Below, in pieces: positions 21,538-33,164 of a stretch of 64,000 bases of DNA. Within the stretch, counting starts at the first letter, position 1. Each line of letters begins with the position of its first letter. Under the pieces are notes generated by a model that had not been told where the DNA came from, ran no database searches, and saw nothing but the letters and a program-made list of their open reading frames with translations. A program made the translations under genes and the position numbers. The DNA is from Trichobilharzia szidati (taxonomy: Eukaryota > Platyhelminthes > Trematoda > Strigeidida > Schistosomatidae), in the NCBI GenBank assembly GCA_944472155.2, contig OX235271.1:81853256-81917255 (forward strand), in the 5' to 3' direction.

Positions 21538-22465
21538 GTAAATCAAAGTAAACCAACAAACAAAAATTGAGACATGTAGAATGCAGGGTGATCGATCAAT
21601 AGTTGAGAATGACTATGAGTAAAACACATGTGATTATTCACAATTCGCATTAAAATGCTACAATTCAGTGAACTAACCTCATTCAGTGTTCGGAATTGTG
21701 AGACAATTAATTTTCTACTATAAAATAAATCAAAGTGTGCAAATAATTCATACATACACACATACCTCATATAAAGATGAAACACATAACAGATAAATAG
21801 TCACAAGACAGAGATGAATTACGGCATAGTTCAATAGTCAAGGGGTAATTGAGTTAGAAATCGAAGTGGTGCACTGATTATGCATAAACCCTTGTTTAAG
21901 TCTGATAGTATAGGACGTGTTGTTTAGACATTTAAACTCAAGATTGTGAGTGAGCTAAAACTTTTTATATATGGTCTAGTAACATATTTGACATTGTCAA
22001 TCACTGTCATGTTAAAACTCTACAGTCAATGGTTATTAAAAAAGGGGTATACACCTTCCTTTTACTGCCGATGGTTGATAGGCTACTTGGGTATTATTTC
22101 ATACTTGCCTCCTTAACTTTATGCTGGACCAGTTTATGGGGGAATGCACAACCCGCTACTGAAGTGCCAATGATTGATATCTCTGTTCCATTTAAAATGT
22201 CCAGTGGACCCATCTGCATTACTTTGTCTTAAGCAGTCAGAGCTATTTGCCTATCAGAAAGGTAGCCTTTTACATTGACTGATGGAATTCCAACGATTGA
22301 ATGAGGGAAGGGGTGAAAATTGTTTTACTTAGACTAAATAATTACGAAGATATTTTACTATTTGTTTACCTGGTGTTCGCCATGAATTTATTTTGAATGT
22401 GCATAAAGGGATGAAGATTTATCATCAACTTGGTAAGTAATAAGTTAACTGTAGAGTGTTACATA
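21536..22465. other. No gene recognised
   Basis: AT-rich. Short open frames (for example 22029-22232) show no recognisable domain. Confidence 0.45.
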
Positions 22466-22469
22466 TGAA

Positions 22470-22830
22470 GTGGATTGAGATGGTCAGGTCACGTGTTATG
22501 CAGACCGAGCCCTCGCCTTCCTTGTCGAGCATTGTTAAATGATATAGGATTAGACTGGAAAACAGATAGGGAAGGTCAAACCAAAACCTGGCATCAATCC
22601 ATGAAATCTTCCACTGTAGGAGGGTGTAGACTGTCTCAATGGATTTGTTCGACATGCTAAGAATCGGCTAACTGAAACTGTTGATGATATGGCTCGAAAT
22701 CTTTCTGAATGACGGAGATGCATTCACTCTTTGCAGTTTCACAAATCCTTAGAGTCCTTAAGTTTCTCTGTGCAATTATTTTTTCTCCCGTACACTTCCG
22801 CAGCTTATGACAAAGAAATGTTCACTAAAA
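22470..22830 (+). mobile_element. LINE-2 3' fragment
   Basis: The plus strand reads MRWSGHVLCRPSPRLPCRA, then TKTWHQSMKSSTVGGCRLSQW, matching the C-terminus of the LINE-2 protein (RWLGHVLRMP..RLPR..A and TKTWHQLMKS) in the 24 kb copy. The 3' UTR follows to about 22830 and decays. Confidence 0.75.
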
Positions 22831-23160
22831 TCTCAGCTAATAGAATAACGCACTCAGAAAAGTTTAACTCAACACATTTCAATCGAATGAAAGACAGGAT
22901 AATAGTGATTCGTAGAATTTCACAATAGAGCTTAATTGGAGTTATATAATAATGATTGACATGAATAGCTGGAAACCACTCACGTGAACCATTATTGCTT
23001 GATAGACAGATCAAAGCGATCTAAACACTGGACGATCAGATCACACATGATCTCAATACTTTTGGTTTTCAATTAAAATTGGAGTGTATTTTCACCTCGA
23101 AACTTATTCTACGTATTACACATTTGTTCAAGTTACAAGTCAATATTCAAGTAGAGTAAA
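22831..23160. other. No gene recognised
   Basis: About 330 bp of unassigned AT-rich sequence between a LINE-2 fragment and a SINE-2 copy. Confidence 0.5.
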
Positions 23161-23386
23161 ATGGCCGGTGGCTTAGCGGTTAGGACGCTCGCCGACCATG
23201 CACATGGTCTGGTGTTCAATCCCCGGCCGACGCACTCCTTCACCTCACTAAGCCAGAACAAATGCTGGTGAAGAGGAAAGGTTGGGCATGAGGCTAGCAA
23301 CCCCATCCTGTAAAATAAACACTGCTACAGAAACTTCAAGCCACTAGCTTGAAGCCTTATGTTCCACTCGGGAACGTGAAGGACTG
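23161..23386 (+). mobile_element. SINE-2 copy
   Basis: Boxes 'ggtggcttagcggttaggac' (A) and 'ggtgttcaatccccgg' (B), body 'gttgggcatgaggctagcaa', tail 'gaagccttatgttccactcg' and 'ggaacgtgaagga'. Nearly identical in layout to the 16 kb and 47 kb copies. Confidence 0.8.
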
Positions 23387-23624
23387 AGCTGACTCAGTCC
23401 AGGTACACTGCTGGTGAGCTCTACTACAAACGAATGAAACAGTCATCCGATGTGTTACAATCCCCTTGCAAGCACTACTACTTCACATAAGTGGCGTGCA
23501 TCTATTCATGTCAGTTAGTAGCATATACCAGCAAGTTATTTCGCTTGCTTTCTTGTTTATCATATGATTGATATACATTACTCTGAACAAATCTAAAATA
23601 GTTGGAAACAAGCCAAAGGAAGCT

Positions 23625-23915
23625 TCTGATCTAGGTTTTGTGTATGCTGTCACTCATTACTAAAGTATACTGCAACCTTGAAGGAACTCATGACCCATTG
23701 AGACTCAAAACCGTGTCATCCAGTGCAGCAGTCACAGAGATCACGATTAAGATATTACAGCGTACGACTGACGGCCTGTAGGACTGCAACCGATGCATTG
23801 ATTAACGAGTGGCAACAAGTGGAAGACCTACGTTCAGAGCTTACTGCCGATTGCCTCCAGCCATCTAACAGTAATTCAGAATGCACCACCACAATGGACA
23901 GCCACCCCGTTTGGT
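23625..23915. repeat. SINE-3 pieces in inverted arrangement
   Basis: A minus-strand head and body (23625-23745, with 'ctcaaaaccgtgtcatccag') is followed by a plus-strand tail piece at about 23820-23915 ('ttactgccgattgcctccag', 'ccatctaaca'). Like the 11.3 kb foldback but with the interior lost. Confidence 0.55.
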
Positions 23916-24238
23916 AACCGTATTTCAAATTTGACTGATAGAATTCAGTCACCACTAACACCGAGGACTAAACGTTTTACATAACATTCATTAGTGACCA
24001 ATTGATGTACATATATCACTTTGTACACTTTAAACCTAATTACATTAGGAATTGAAGTTCGCTATTATATCTACTAATTTGAAAAATATTTCACCACCTA
24101 ACCTCATGATCTTGAGTTTCTTTTCTATCCAGAAAAGACCACCAGGAATACACAAATGTTTGATACTATAAAATTCACAATGAATAACCAACGGAAATAT
24201 ATTGTTGTTAGAATACCTCAGTTTTAACATATGTGATC
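23916..24238. other. No gene recognised
   Basis: AT-rich and unassigned. Confidence 0.5.
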
Positions 24239-24241
24239 ATG

Positions 24242-25760
24242 AAATGAGTTGATGTGTCTGTCTGTCTGTTTTCAACATAGAACTTTGCACATATGTGCGG
24301 CAGTTCAAGTCGCCACACTCCCTCCATGTAACACTCAAAGCAAGAGAAGAAAGTAGAAGAAATGCATAATATAGACAGTAAACAGAGGTGTGAGACAAAG
24401 GAATAGTAATAACGAAGAACAAAACAGTTTCATTGGAAATCATAAGTCACAAGGAGTGGATGCATCTGCGCCAGAGAACGATTTTGAGCCATATCACCAA
24501 TTGTTTCCAACCATTGGTTTTTACCGTCCCGAGGACTCCAACCAATAAAGAAGTCTACACCTTCCTACGTGGCTTAAACTAACTGTTGTGGATTTCATTA
24601 ACTGGTGCCATGTTTTGGTTAGACCGCTGCTAGCGCTTTTCCAGCCTGGCCCTATATCAGCTAACATTGCCCATTGTCGAGGAAGGCGATGACTAGGCAT
24701 ACGTAACACATGTCCTAACCACCTCAGTCGATGTAGCTTCACAACCATATCGATTGATTTCCCCTCCTTACCTATCACTCGACACCTAACCTCAATATTG
24801 CTCACCTTATTATACCACTTCACATGGGAGATAGAGCGCAGGCACCTATGATCAAAGACAGCTAGTCTTTTCATGTTTTCCACTTTCAATGGCGAGATCT
24901 CACATTAATAAAGGAGGACGGAGCGGACTGTTGAGCAGTACACACGCCCTTTGGTCAATAGTCGGATATCACGTCTACGCCAGAGATGGCGTAAATTGGC
25001 ATATGCGAAACTAGCCCTCTGTATTCGTGCTGAGATTTCGTCGGAGATCAACCCGTTGGGGCTGGTGGTCCTTCCCAAATAAGTGAAGTGGTCAACGTGC
25101 TCTACTACTTCACTTCCTATTTCTAAATTAGGAGTCACTGTAGTCCAGTCCTGTAACATCAACTTGCATTTGGCGGGAGCGAATTGCATGCCAAACATTC
25201 GTAGATTGCAGCTCAAGGTGTTCAGTAGACTCTGCATTTTGTCAGCGTCCTCGCCTGGAAGGACTATATCATCTGCATATTCTAAGTTAACGAGATTATT
25301 CCCTGAGTCTCTGAAGTGAGTTGAGGTTAAGTCCATTAGTACATCTATGATGAAATTGAACAGAAGTGGGGATAATGGGCATCCCTGACTGACACCACTA
25401 GTCGTCACCACTTCAGATGACAACTCGCCGTAAGCCCTCACCTGACTGCATGAGTTTGAATAGAGTGCCTTGATCAGTACAATGTATTTTCTCGGCATTC
25501 CCTTTACAGCCAAACATCGCCAGAGAACCTCTCGGTCAACAGAATCGAATGCCGCCTTTAAGTCAAGAAATATAATGATTGTTGGACGCCGGTAGCAATG
25601 CCTATGTTCTAGAATCTGTCGAAGGGTGAAGATATAATCAATACACCCTCTTCCTGGTCTAAAGCCTGCCCGGTTCTCTCGTGTTTCTGCCTCCCAAGGA
25701 CCACTTAGTCTACGCAATATTATTGAGCCTAGGACTTTAGATACTATATTAGTCAAGCTT
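24242..25760 (-). mobile_element. LINE-2 (non-LTR retrotransposon), 5'-truncated, RT core present
   Basis: The longest retroelement copy in the window. The minus strand at 25756-24905 encodes NRAGFRPGRGCIDYIFTLRQ, FLDLKAAFDSV (motif A), GVSQGCPLSPLLFNFII (motif B), EYADDIVLPG (motif C, catalytic DD intact) and FTYLGRTTSPNG. A short break at about 24890-24904 separates it from 24889-24521 with RRCLRSISHVKWYNK-like and RWLGHVLRMPSHRLPRQ blocks. The 3' UTR ends at about 24250 at GTCT repeats. It lacks the endonuclease and ORF1, so it is not autonomous. The family resembles the CR1/Perere-type schistosome LINEs, but I do not assign it. Confidence 0.88.
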
Positions 25761-26725
25761 ATATGTAAATGATATATATGTAATCGAGTTTCGATAGAAT
25801 AAAAGAGCTCATGAAACTCTCGTCAAATTCGTAAATACACTCTGTTAATGACCGCGTTCAACCTAGTAACCTAAATGTATAACCTTTATTCGATTGTTTC
25901 TAATGATCCAGATCAATTAATTAAAAAGTTAAACAGGTATAACAAGAAGTAATCGATAAAATAATGTCGATCAAAAAAATGCTTACATATTTGTTAAATA
26001 AAATTTAATAAAATTTTAAGTAATAAAAACAATTATTTATTATTACTATTATTACAAAGTTTGACAAGTATTACCTAAACTCTGAAGCACACGAACAATT
26101 AACACTCAGTTATTACACACATCCACAGAAGTATAAGCATGCATACACAACTGATGTAATCGTCTGCACAAAAATAGCTTAAATTTAATGAAGTAACCGG
26201 TGGAGAGAAACGTCACAGGAGGGAAGATACATATAACGAACAGATTTCAGTTGATAAGAATGAATGTAGCTTACACACCTCCGCACAAATTACATATAAT
26301 GACACTTATGAAGCATGTGCTACCCATATCATTAAGCTGAAGGATGAACGACACTTAATTTGCCAATTAGTAGGCAGTACTACTACTTTGAGGCTAAAAA
26401 ACAATATTTTTATCAGTTTCATATTCTGATAGAGAGTAGTGTTTCGAAACAGCGGCCTCCCATGAAGAACAATCAAGTGAAGACATACATCAGTGAAGGA
26501 AGAGTAGAGGAAGTTTTCTTACAGATGTGAGACTAAGTAGCAGATTTTTGTGTCTTAGCATTACTTAATTACCACCTACCTGATTCTATACCATTTGGTA
26601 CGATTCAGAAACAGCCTTACAGACCAAAAATGATTAAGGTATCACAAAAGACAAGTTCAGTCTTCAGCTGAAGTAGGATTTGGTGCGTAAGTGTTTAAGG
26701 CTAGTTAAATTAAATTACTATTAAT
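25761..26725. other. No gene recognised
   Basis: AT-rich, with a (TTA)n-like patch at 26035-26055. No coding frame or repeat family supported. Confidence 0.5.
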
Positions 26726-26729
26726 AATC

Positions 26730-27660
26730 CGCTGGGTTTCAAGTGGAACATTAGCCTTCAACCACACTTCTCCAATTCCTTCTATTTCCTTCTGTCCTCT
26801 TCAGCTACCTAGCCACACGATTGCCCATAATCTCTCATCTCCTCCCCCTCCTCCAACTCCCACGATCTCCCCCATGTCACCCTCTCAATGACGACTCACT
26901 CGTCGTTTCCCGTTGGGATAGCACTTGGGCGATGGCCTGCATTGCACGCAATGTCACTCGATGGCGTCCACAACGTATGCCCTATCCATCTCTATTTTCG
27001 CCTACTTATTTGTTGAGCAATCGGCTCTTGGTTAGGGTGTTCTCAGCCAGAGTTTCTTGTTTCAGATTCTTTCTGGCCGGTTGGCCATTTGATTTTCAAT
27101 ATGGAGCCAGAAAATGGGGTAACTGTTGATAAAAGTCTGAAGTTGCCTGTTGGAAAAGCTTTTCGCGATGCGCGTGTCAAGTTTCTGACCCATATACAAA
27201 CACTGACTGACTTCACATTTGTTTTAAACAGAATACGAATTTTGTTCTTCACACTGACTCAGTGTAAAATATTTCCAAACTGATTTCAGGTTGATGAAGG
27301 TGTATCTTGCCTTTCTGATTCTGACTGGCCAGCTTTGTAATCTTCATCCGTTCCGAATTCATGTTGAAGCGATGCTTCCTCGATAAGTGAAGGAGGTAAA
27401 CTCTGTTAAATCTCTCCCATTGATGGTGACTGGTGCTGGTTGTTGCTGCTGTTGGTTAGTTGGTTGGTTATTTTCATCCCCTATATCTTCTCTTTGTTCA
27501 CCTGGAGTCCTATCTTCTCAGACAGTTCGTTGGTGTTCGCCTGCAAGTCTTCAAGTCTCTGTGACATTAAACATAAATAATCTACGGAATCCAAATCTTC
27601 TAGAATCTTCTAATCCGTCTAACGTATTCTTGTCTTCTCTCTAGTATTAATTCAAGAAGT
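26730..27660 (-). mobile_element. LINE-1 (RTE-like) copy
   Basis: The minus strand covers the RT C-terminus (ILKIKWPTGQKESETRNSG, MKNKIRI..FKTNVKSV) and the upstream LQANTNELSE-type region at about 27500-27560. The 3' end near 26730 reads 'cacttgaaacccagcgga' then TTATTAATAG. Many frame breaks. Confidence 0.7.
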
Positions 27661-28018
27661 TACTGACAACTGGTCTGAGCCACTTACAGAGAGATGCTGA
27701 CTACCAGACTGAAGTCAACAATAAACTAAGAACCAATAATTAGAAACTCTTTATAACACCACTCAGAGACGACGGAGATGGCATAGATTTATTTTATATT
27801 CTGTTAAACTAGATTAACCTTCAGTTAAGCATTCCTTCTCATAAGTCTTCAGTCAAGTTTAGTTTCATTGCCATTCTTCTTTTATTCCCCGAAGTGAAAT
27901 TTTCCGGAGTTCGGCAGCTAGAAATTATGCACTTTTGTACAAGGTTGTATGTTTTTAAGTAAGTCGTCGGCTTAAATTTTGCGAATCATATAGCATATGC
28001 TTGAATTCTATATGATCT
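27661..28018. other. No gene recognised
   Basis: Unassigned AT-rich sequence between two LINE-1 fragments. Confidence 0.5.
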
Positions 28019-28019
28019 A

Positions 28020-28440
28020 GAGACAATAAGCAACAAGAAACTCAGGCAACAAACCAACTACGAACCCATAGGCCAACATGTATGTCGAAGGACTGGATGC
28101 ACACCGAGGGGACCGATAAGTGACATAACACTCCAGGCCCAAAAACGAAATCCAAATGCAAAATGACGAGTTGGGCATCTAAGAATGACATGGAGAGGAT
28201 TGATATAAGTATAAAACTTGGGCATTGTGGTAAAGCATAACTCCATTATGGATACTATTTTATTTTGATAAATCTTATCCATAATGGAGTTATGGAGAGG
28301 ATTGTGTGAGTAGGAAATGAGGATTTATGGGCAACGATGAGAGATCAGCTAAAAGGGATGAAGGAGAACAGGATGAAATGGAGATGTACTGTTGAATCTC
28401 TATGTTCCACCTAGAACTCATAGGAATTATAATAATAATA
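28020..28440 (+). mobile_element. LINE-1 3' end, interrupted by a hairpin insertion
   Basis: The plus-strand tail of LINE-1 runs from 'caataagcaacaagaaactc' to 'tctatgttccacctagaact', then an AATAATAATA array. An 89-bp insertion at 28203-28291 splits the segment that in other copies reads 'gacatgaaggagatcgtgtg'. Confidence 0.75.
28203..28291 (+). mobile_element. 89-bp hairpin-ended insertion with target-site duplication
   Basis: Flanked by identical 13-bp repeats 'atggagaggattg' (28190-28202 and 28292-28304), which in uninterrupted LINE-1 copies occur once. The insert has a leader of about 36 nt ('ataaaacttgggcattgtgg' within it) and ends in a 15-bp perfect hairpin, AACTCCATTATGGAT at 28239-28253 with its complement at 28277-28291 and a 23-nt loop. 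The right stem stops exactly at the duplication. The leader recurs at 63572. Family not recognised. Confidence 0.75.
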
Positions 28441-29638
28441 ATGATAATATTACCGGTGATGAAACAAACAATATTAATACAGTATCTACAAATGCTAAGC
28501 GAAGGTGCATCAGATCACATCTATCATGCATAGTTTGGGTAGAAGCTAATTAGGTATACGATAAAGCAAAGACAAGGAAATTGTGAAAGTAATAATGCGA
28601 ATAAGATCAGGAAAAAAGAATGCATTTATGAAATCGCGATAAATTTTGATGTATATCATTGAAAGTTGACTGTTTCGCAAAAACACAAACCACAAAATCG
28701 ATATTTACCTATATGGCTTACTACAATAAACCATATCACCTTGGTTTCATGTCATGTCCCTATCTAATCACGTTTTATTCTTTCTTTTTTTCAATCTATT
28801 TTTACCACACCTGTTATTGTTATTGGGAAGGTTTGGGCAAAACATACACTAGATATCTCGGTTGACGAACGTTTACAATCGTACCAACCTAATTACCTCA
28901 TTATCTTTACACTACAACCGTGCTGTTACACATAAGCAATGGACGAAAGAAGAAAAATGTGACTAAGTAGAAAAAGCTTCTTCAGATTTTTTGCTTCCAG
29001 TGAACTTCTTTATAGCCATACAGCAGGAAATATGGCCTTTCTATACAATACACAACCCTTCATGGTCAATCAGGAATTTTACCAACACTAGAACTTGTAG
29101 AAATCGGCGTAAGTTAATCAAGGATTGTGCATTCGTGTAATGCCAGCAGAGCTTCTGAGACTCTCTTGGTAGGTAAAGTAGTAACCATTCTCCATCGATG
29201 TAATCGAAACTGTCTATGCTAGGGATGTGAAGAAGATATCCCTGCGTCAGTAACTTCCCTTCACAGAATTCTGTGACTGTATACTCAAATCCAGCTAAGG
29301 GATTTCTCTAGAAGGTTGCTTCCTCACAGTTAAGACGTAGATATAGAGAGACATTCATAAATATGTTTACAATAAACTTAAGTAATAACAAGGAGAATGG
29401 TCACTCTTCGCTCTTTATGTGAACGATTCACCTGCCTTCGGCTAAATGTTTTATGCAGTTGAGTCAGGAACCTGATTAGTAACAAAAGAAGTATTACTAG
29501 TGAATAACTACCTACCAGGATTTATTCAAAGATGTATGAAGATTCACAGAAAAATAAAAGTAGTAATGAAAATGATGGAAAAAAAACACATAGTATGGCA
29601 TTTGAAGCTCCTGTGTTACTGCTGTATAGAGAAGGAAC
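28441..29638. other. No gene recognised
   Basis: About 1.2 kb of unassigned sequence. Short frames such as 28659-28865 show no domain. Confidence 0.45.
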
Positions 29639-29639
29639 A

Positions 29640-30295
29640 TCAGAAGGAACAGGCCTAACTTAGGATTCTTAATGAGGAAGAAATTAGGATGGTATTTAAA
29701 CCAACCAACTCTCTCAGAAATAAACTTTGTCGACTGAAGGTCCCGACAGATCCAATTAAGAAAAATAGTATAATTAACCGAATACCATGCAGTGACTACG
29801 AGGTAAGTTACATAGCTCACACTACTAGATCGGGGCCAATTGGATTATCAGAACACAGAAATTTAGCTGGAGCCAGAATAACTGACCCTGTCAAGTTAAA
29901 TACTCTAGAAAAAACTTAGCCATTGCAATGCATTCTCTCACATACAATCACAAAATAGAGTGAGATAGGGTCGGAGAATCAAACATCAATTTAGTTAGGT
30001 ATATGGGTAGAGAGAGAGAGAGGCCAATCACCGAATCTTTGTTCATCGAATCGACACTAAACACGTGCAGGAGAAATGACGCAACGCTTATGCCAGATAT
30101 ATGAAGAATTGCGATAAAAAACAGCAGGGAGTAAGACTACATAAATCAGGTTGGGTAGTCATGTGAATACACAGCTATGATTATGAGCAGCAACCAATTG
30201 TGCTCAAAACGTCATCGAATTACTAATGACGTGTCACCATGTGTTAAATCGAATAAACTTGCCTAATATATATCAGTTTGATTCATTTGCATTCT
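29640..30295 (+). mobile_element. Penelope-like element, second family (GIY-YIG fragment and end)
   Basis: From 29689 the plus strand reads FKPTNSLRNKLCRLKVPTDP, IPCSDYEVSYIAHTTRS and GLSEHRNLAGARITDP, the GIY-YIG region of Penelope-like elements whose core is IPCSDC..YIG. It differs from the CACG-type copies in the window. The Gly of YIG is Ala, so the nuclease is dead. A 3' region to about 30295 shares blocks with 10650-10870. Confidence 0.65.
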
Positions 30296-30329
30296 GAGAG
30301 GAAAATATGGCTTCGAAGTTTCGTTAGAG

Positions 30330-30495
30330 ATAAGGTTGTTCTCACGGGGGTGGAAGTACTAGCCTCATAACCTATCTCCCTTCTTTTCAAGACTTACTAC
30401 TGCCTAGGTGAAGTTTAGGAATGCGTCTGCGGGGAACTGAAATTAGACCACGGGCATGGTTGCTAAGTATCCTGCTCCTGAACACATTTGATATG
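30330..30495 (-). repeat. SINE-2, degenerate
   Basis: The plus strand reads 'gcctcataacctatctccct', 'aatgcgtctgcggggaact' and 'ccacgggcatgg', matching the minus-strand order of SINE-2 (body, then heads with the gtcggccgggatcga block). The B box is lost. Confidence 0.45.
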
Positions 30496-30744
30496 CACCT
30501 AACTTAAATATAAAGTGGAATAAATTAAATCCACCTATAAAATGAACTTTAAATGTCCCCCCCCCTACAAAAAAGAGGAAATGAATACTGATAACATGAT
30601 GACTATGATGATAATGCTACTAGGATCATTTCACCAACAACCCAATTGAACCACCCTTCTAAGATATATCTACCAGCGATAAAAATAATCAGAATATGGT
30701 GTCTACTGATATATTCAACCTTCATATAGTTTTATTATAAGCGA

Positions 30745-30900
30745 ACATCAATGGGTGCATACTGCTAAAGAATCCCAAACTAAGACAAAACAGCTGTACA
30801 GTACTCCCAAGTGGTTTCCCAATGGTCCTTTACCCGACGTCAGTTCATTATGGAATCTTAAAACCAATCAAATCCCTGTAAACCAACACTTGAAGACAGC
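30745..30900 (+). repeat. SINE-1 3' half with dead hammerhead
   Basis: 'gcatactgctaaagaatccc', 'aaactaagacaaaacagctg' and the tail 'ccaatcaaatccctgtaaac'. The core is CTAAAGA and GAA is AAA, so the ribozyme is inactive. Confidence 0.6.
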
Positions 30901-31500
30901 TAACAGAAAGATGTAAACACAGAATTCCTACTTCTGAGTACCAATCACCATAGGTTTCCTTAATAACCACAACTCATCAGGTGTCATTTCAATTCCAGTA
31001 TGCCAAGAAATATAAAAACTGAAATAACAAACTACTGAAAGTTTAAACAGTACAGCAATATGTACAGTTAATTAGCCAATTCACCATGATGAAACGCAAT
31101 CGAATAGGATTTGAACTACCAAAAAACAAAAACAGAAACAACCAGACAACATATATTATGCAATACACAAAACAGTAATCCATTTTGTCACTTCAATTAT
31201 TAACCACATACAAACAAAATGGTATACTTAAAGTGACAAAACATATAGAAAAGAAAACAGACTAGTAATTTCCACGAAAACCAACTGTCAAAGTGTAAAT
31301 TAAACATAACTAATTACTAAACGAATTGGTAATGAAAACCTCGCACACACACATGTAGATAAACAAAACTTCACTTCAATGTTCAATAGACAAGTAGCAA
31401 ATGTCCAAATGATAACGAATACATAGTGTGAAGAAAACTGTAGAGATTGCAAACAATAAAAGAAACGTATTATCCAACGAATTAATATTTTCAAGTATTG
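30901..31500. other. No gene recognised
   Basis: A-rich plus strand, with no repeat family or coding frame supported. Confidence 0.5.
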
Positions 31501-31504
31501 TTTT

Positions 31505-32012
31505 TTGTGGGGATTTTGTTTGATTGGTTGGAGAATTTCGTCACAAGCTGACATCAGTTAGAGAACCATTGGAAAACCTGAAGGTACTGGACATCCAGCC
31601 GTATCGTCCTAGTTTGGGACTCTTCATCAGTACGCATCTACACTGCTGAACTCAAACTCAGGACCTTCTGGTTACTAGACGAGCTCGTAGACCTGGCGTT
31701 CTATTGGGAAACCATGACCAGTAGGATACAGCAGGTTAAAGATGGGGCAGTAACTCATCGAAGAAGACATTGTGAAGTGGTCGCGCTATGTCATGAATTG
31801 GCAGAAGTTAGAACTAATGGGCCATTGGATAGGTCCCAGTGGCTTAATGGTCTACGAGCTCGCCTTGTAATAAGAAGGTCCTGGTTTCGAAACCCGCAGT
31901 GTGGGAGCGTACTGATGGAGTCCCAAACTAGGACGAAACAGTACTCCCATGCTGGTTTTCCAAAGGTTCTCTAATTGATGTTAGCTTATGATGAAATCCT
32001 ACAACCGATTCA
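31505..32012. mobile_element. SINE-1 composite foldback (second copy of the 20.5 kb type)
   Basis: 31505-31690 is a minus-strand 3' half plus head ('ggaccttctggttactagac'). It switches at 'gagctcgtagac' to the plus-strand 5' body ('ctattgggaaaccatgacca'), continuing to a B box near 31885 and the ribozyme segment at 31909-31950. That hammerhead has an 8-base loss in stem III/I and is dead; the minus one has GAT for GAA. The junction matches the one at about 20675. Confidence 0.75.
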
Positions 32013-32029
32013 ACATTTTTTTAAATACA

Positions 32030-32520
32030 TATGAAACCAGAACTCTGCATTCAAAAGCACCACATACATTCCCTCGTTCTACCGTGGCCAGAGTAACGTC
32101 CTCCTTTTATTATGTAAGTTTACTTTTATTATAATTGTTATTATTCTCATCCTAATTTTACCATCACTCTACTACTGTTCATTAATACCATTGCGCGTTT
32201 TCATACAGATTTTATAAATATACTTTATCGTTTTTCCAGTAGGTCTTATCCACTCTACACAACTATATTGGTTAGTCATTTTCTCACACCTATTCACGTC
32301 ATGCCAACTTCTGCCTTCTTTTCTAATTTCCAATTAGTCACCCCGCCTAGACTACACCTTACATTACGCAATACGTCTTCGTGGACAAATTTTACCAGTA
32401 TCTGATTGGTCTTCTAAATTCTTTATTAAAAATATAATTACGATTGTATAGCTTATGTGAAAATGAACCATCGAAAAGAAAATTTTCTTTGCTGTTTACC
32501 CCTTTTTTTCTTATGACCAA
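32030..32520 (+). mobile_element. Penelope-like 3' end
   Basis: Starts 'aaaccagaactctgcattc', which matches the KPDLC-coding part near the GIY-YIG frame's end. It continues through AT-rich 3' UTR with 'tattattctcatcctaa' and ends at about 32440-32510 with 'gattgtatagcttatgtgaa' and 'tcgaaaagaaaattttcttt', the terminal hammerhead-like block. It abuts the preceding SINE-1 tail. Confidence 0.65.
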
Positions 32521-32639
32521 ATATGTTTAAGGGAATAGAAAGCAAAAGATTTCTAGTAAACACAAACAATTATCAGTAGTTTTGATTAAAGGTACTGTGA
32601 TTGATGAAAAGCTTTCATCGAGAGAGTACACTTTACTTA

Positions 32640-32875
32640 TCCTTCATATTCATGTGAACAATACAGTCACAACAAGTTCATCAAAATTATCTTACAATGA
32701 GAACTTACAGGACTCATTACTAACCATTTTGTTAACTTATTTATGAGAGAATAAAAAAACTTCGTAAAACTTTCCATTTTATGAATCTTAGGTAATTCAT
32801 AAAGGTTTAGAGAGTCAGTATGCGGTCTCAAATGAATTAAATTCTTCTTCATCAATTAAATTCATGTTATGATAC
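32640..32875 (-). mobile_element. Penelope-like RT fragment
   Basis: The minus strand reads SLNLYELPKIHKMES, the 'LYGLPKIHK' signature of Penelope-like RT with Gly changed to Glu, then NKLTKWLV (from the 'NLAKWLV' block). Truncated on both sides. Confidence 0.6.
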
Positions 32876-33160
32876 TAGATTACATGTAATATTTCCTTCT
32901 AATTTACTAATATCGTCAGATGAGACATCCACAAAGAATTCGCTGTCATCACCATGAGTGATTTATATTTAACTTGTATAATCATGACAGCTTTATTCCT
33001 TTTTATCAGGTTTTAGGATAATTATATTACATCGACAAAGTGGTTCTTTTGGGGCTGTGAATTGCCACGGGATGGAAATGTTTTTTTCCTTTCACCTGAA
33101 TCAACTAAATTAACTTTGGTCACCTGGAAATACAAGAACTGGAGGACTCAAATGATTATA
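32876..33160. other. No gene recognised
   Basis: Short unassigned AT-rich gap. It may be further Penelope-like sequence too decayed to read. Confidence 0.4.
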
Positions 33161-33164
33161 AACA

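Noticed and set aside
22029..22232. 67-codon plus frame with a hydrophobic stretch
   Set aside because: No signal of conservation or splice context; short frames of this length are common by chance here.
23161..23235. Possible tRNA gene
   Set aside because: The same box layout appears in all SINE-2 copies, with a SINE body straight after.
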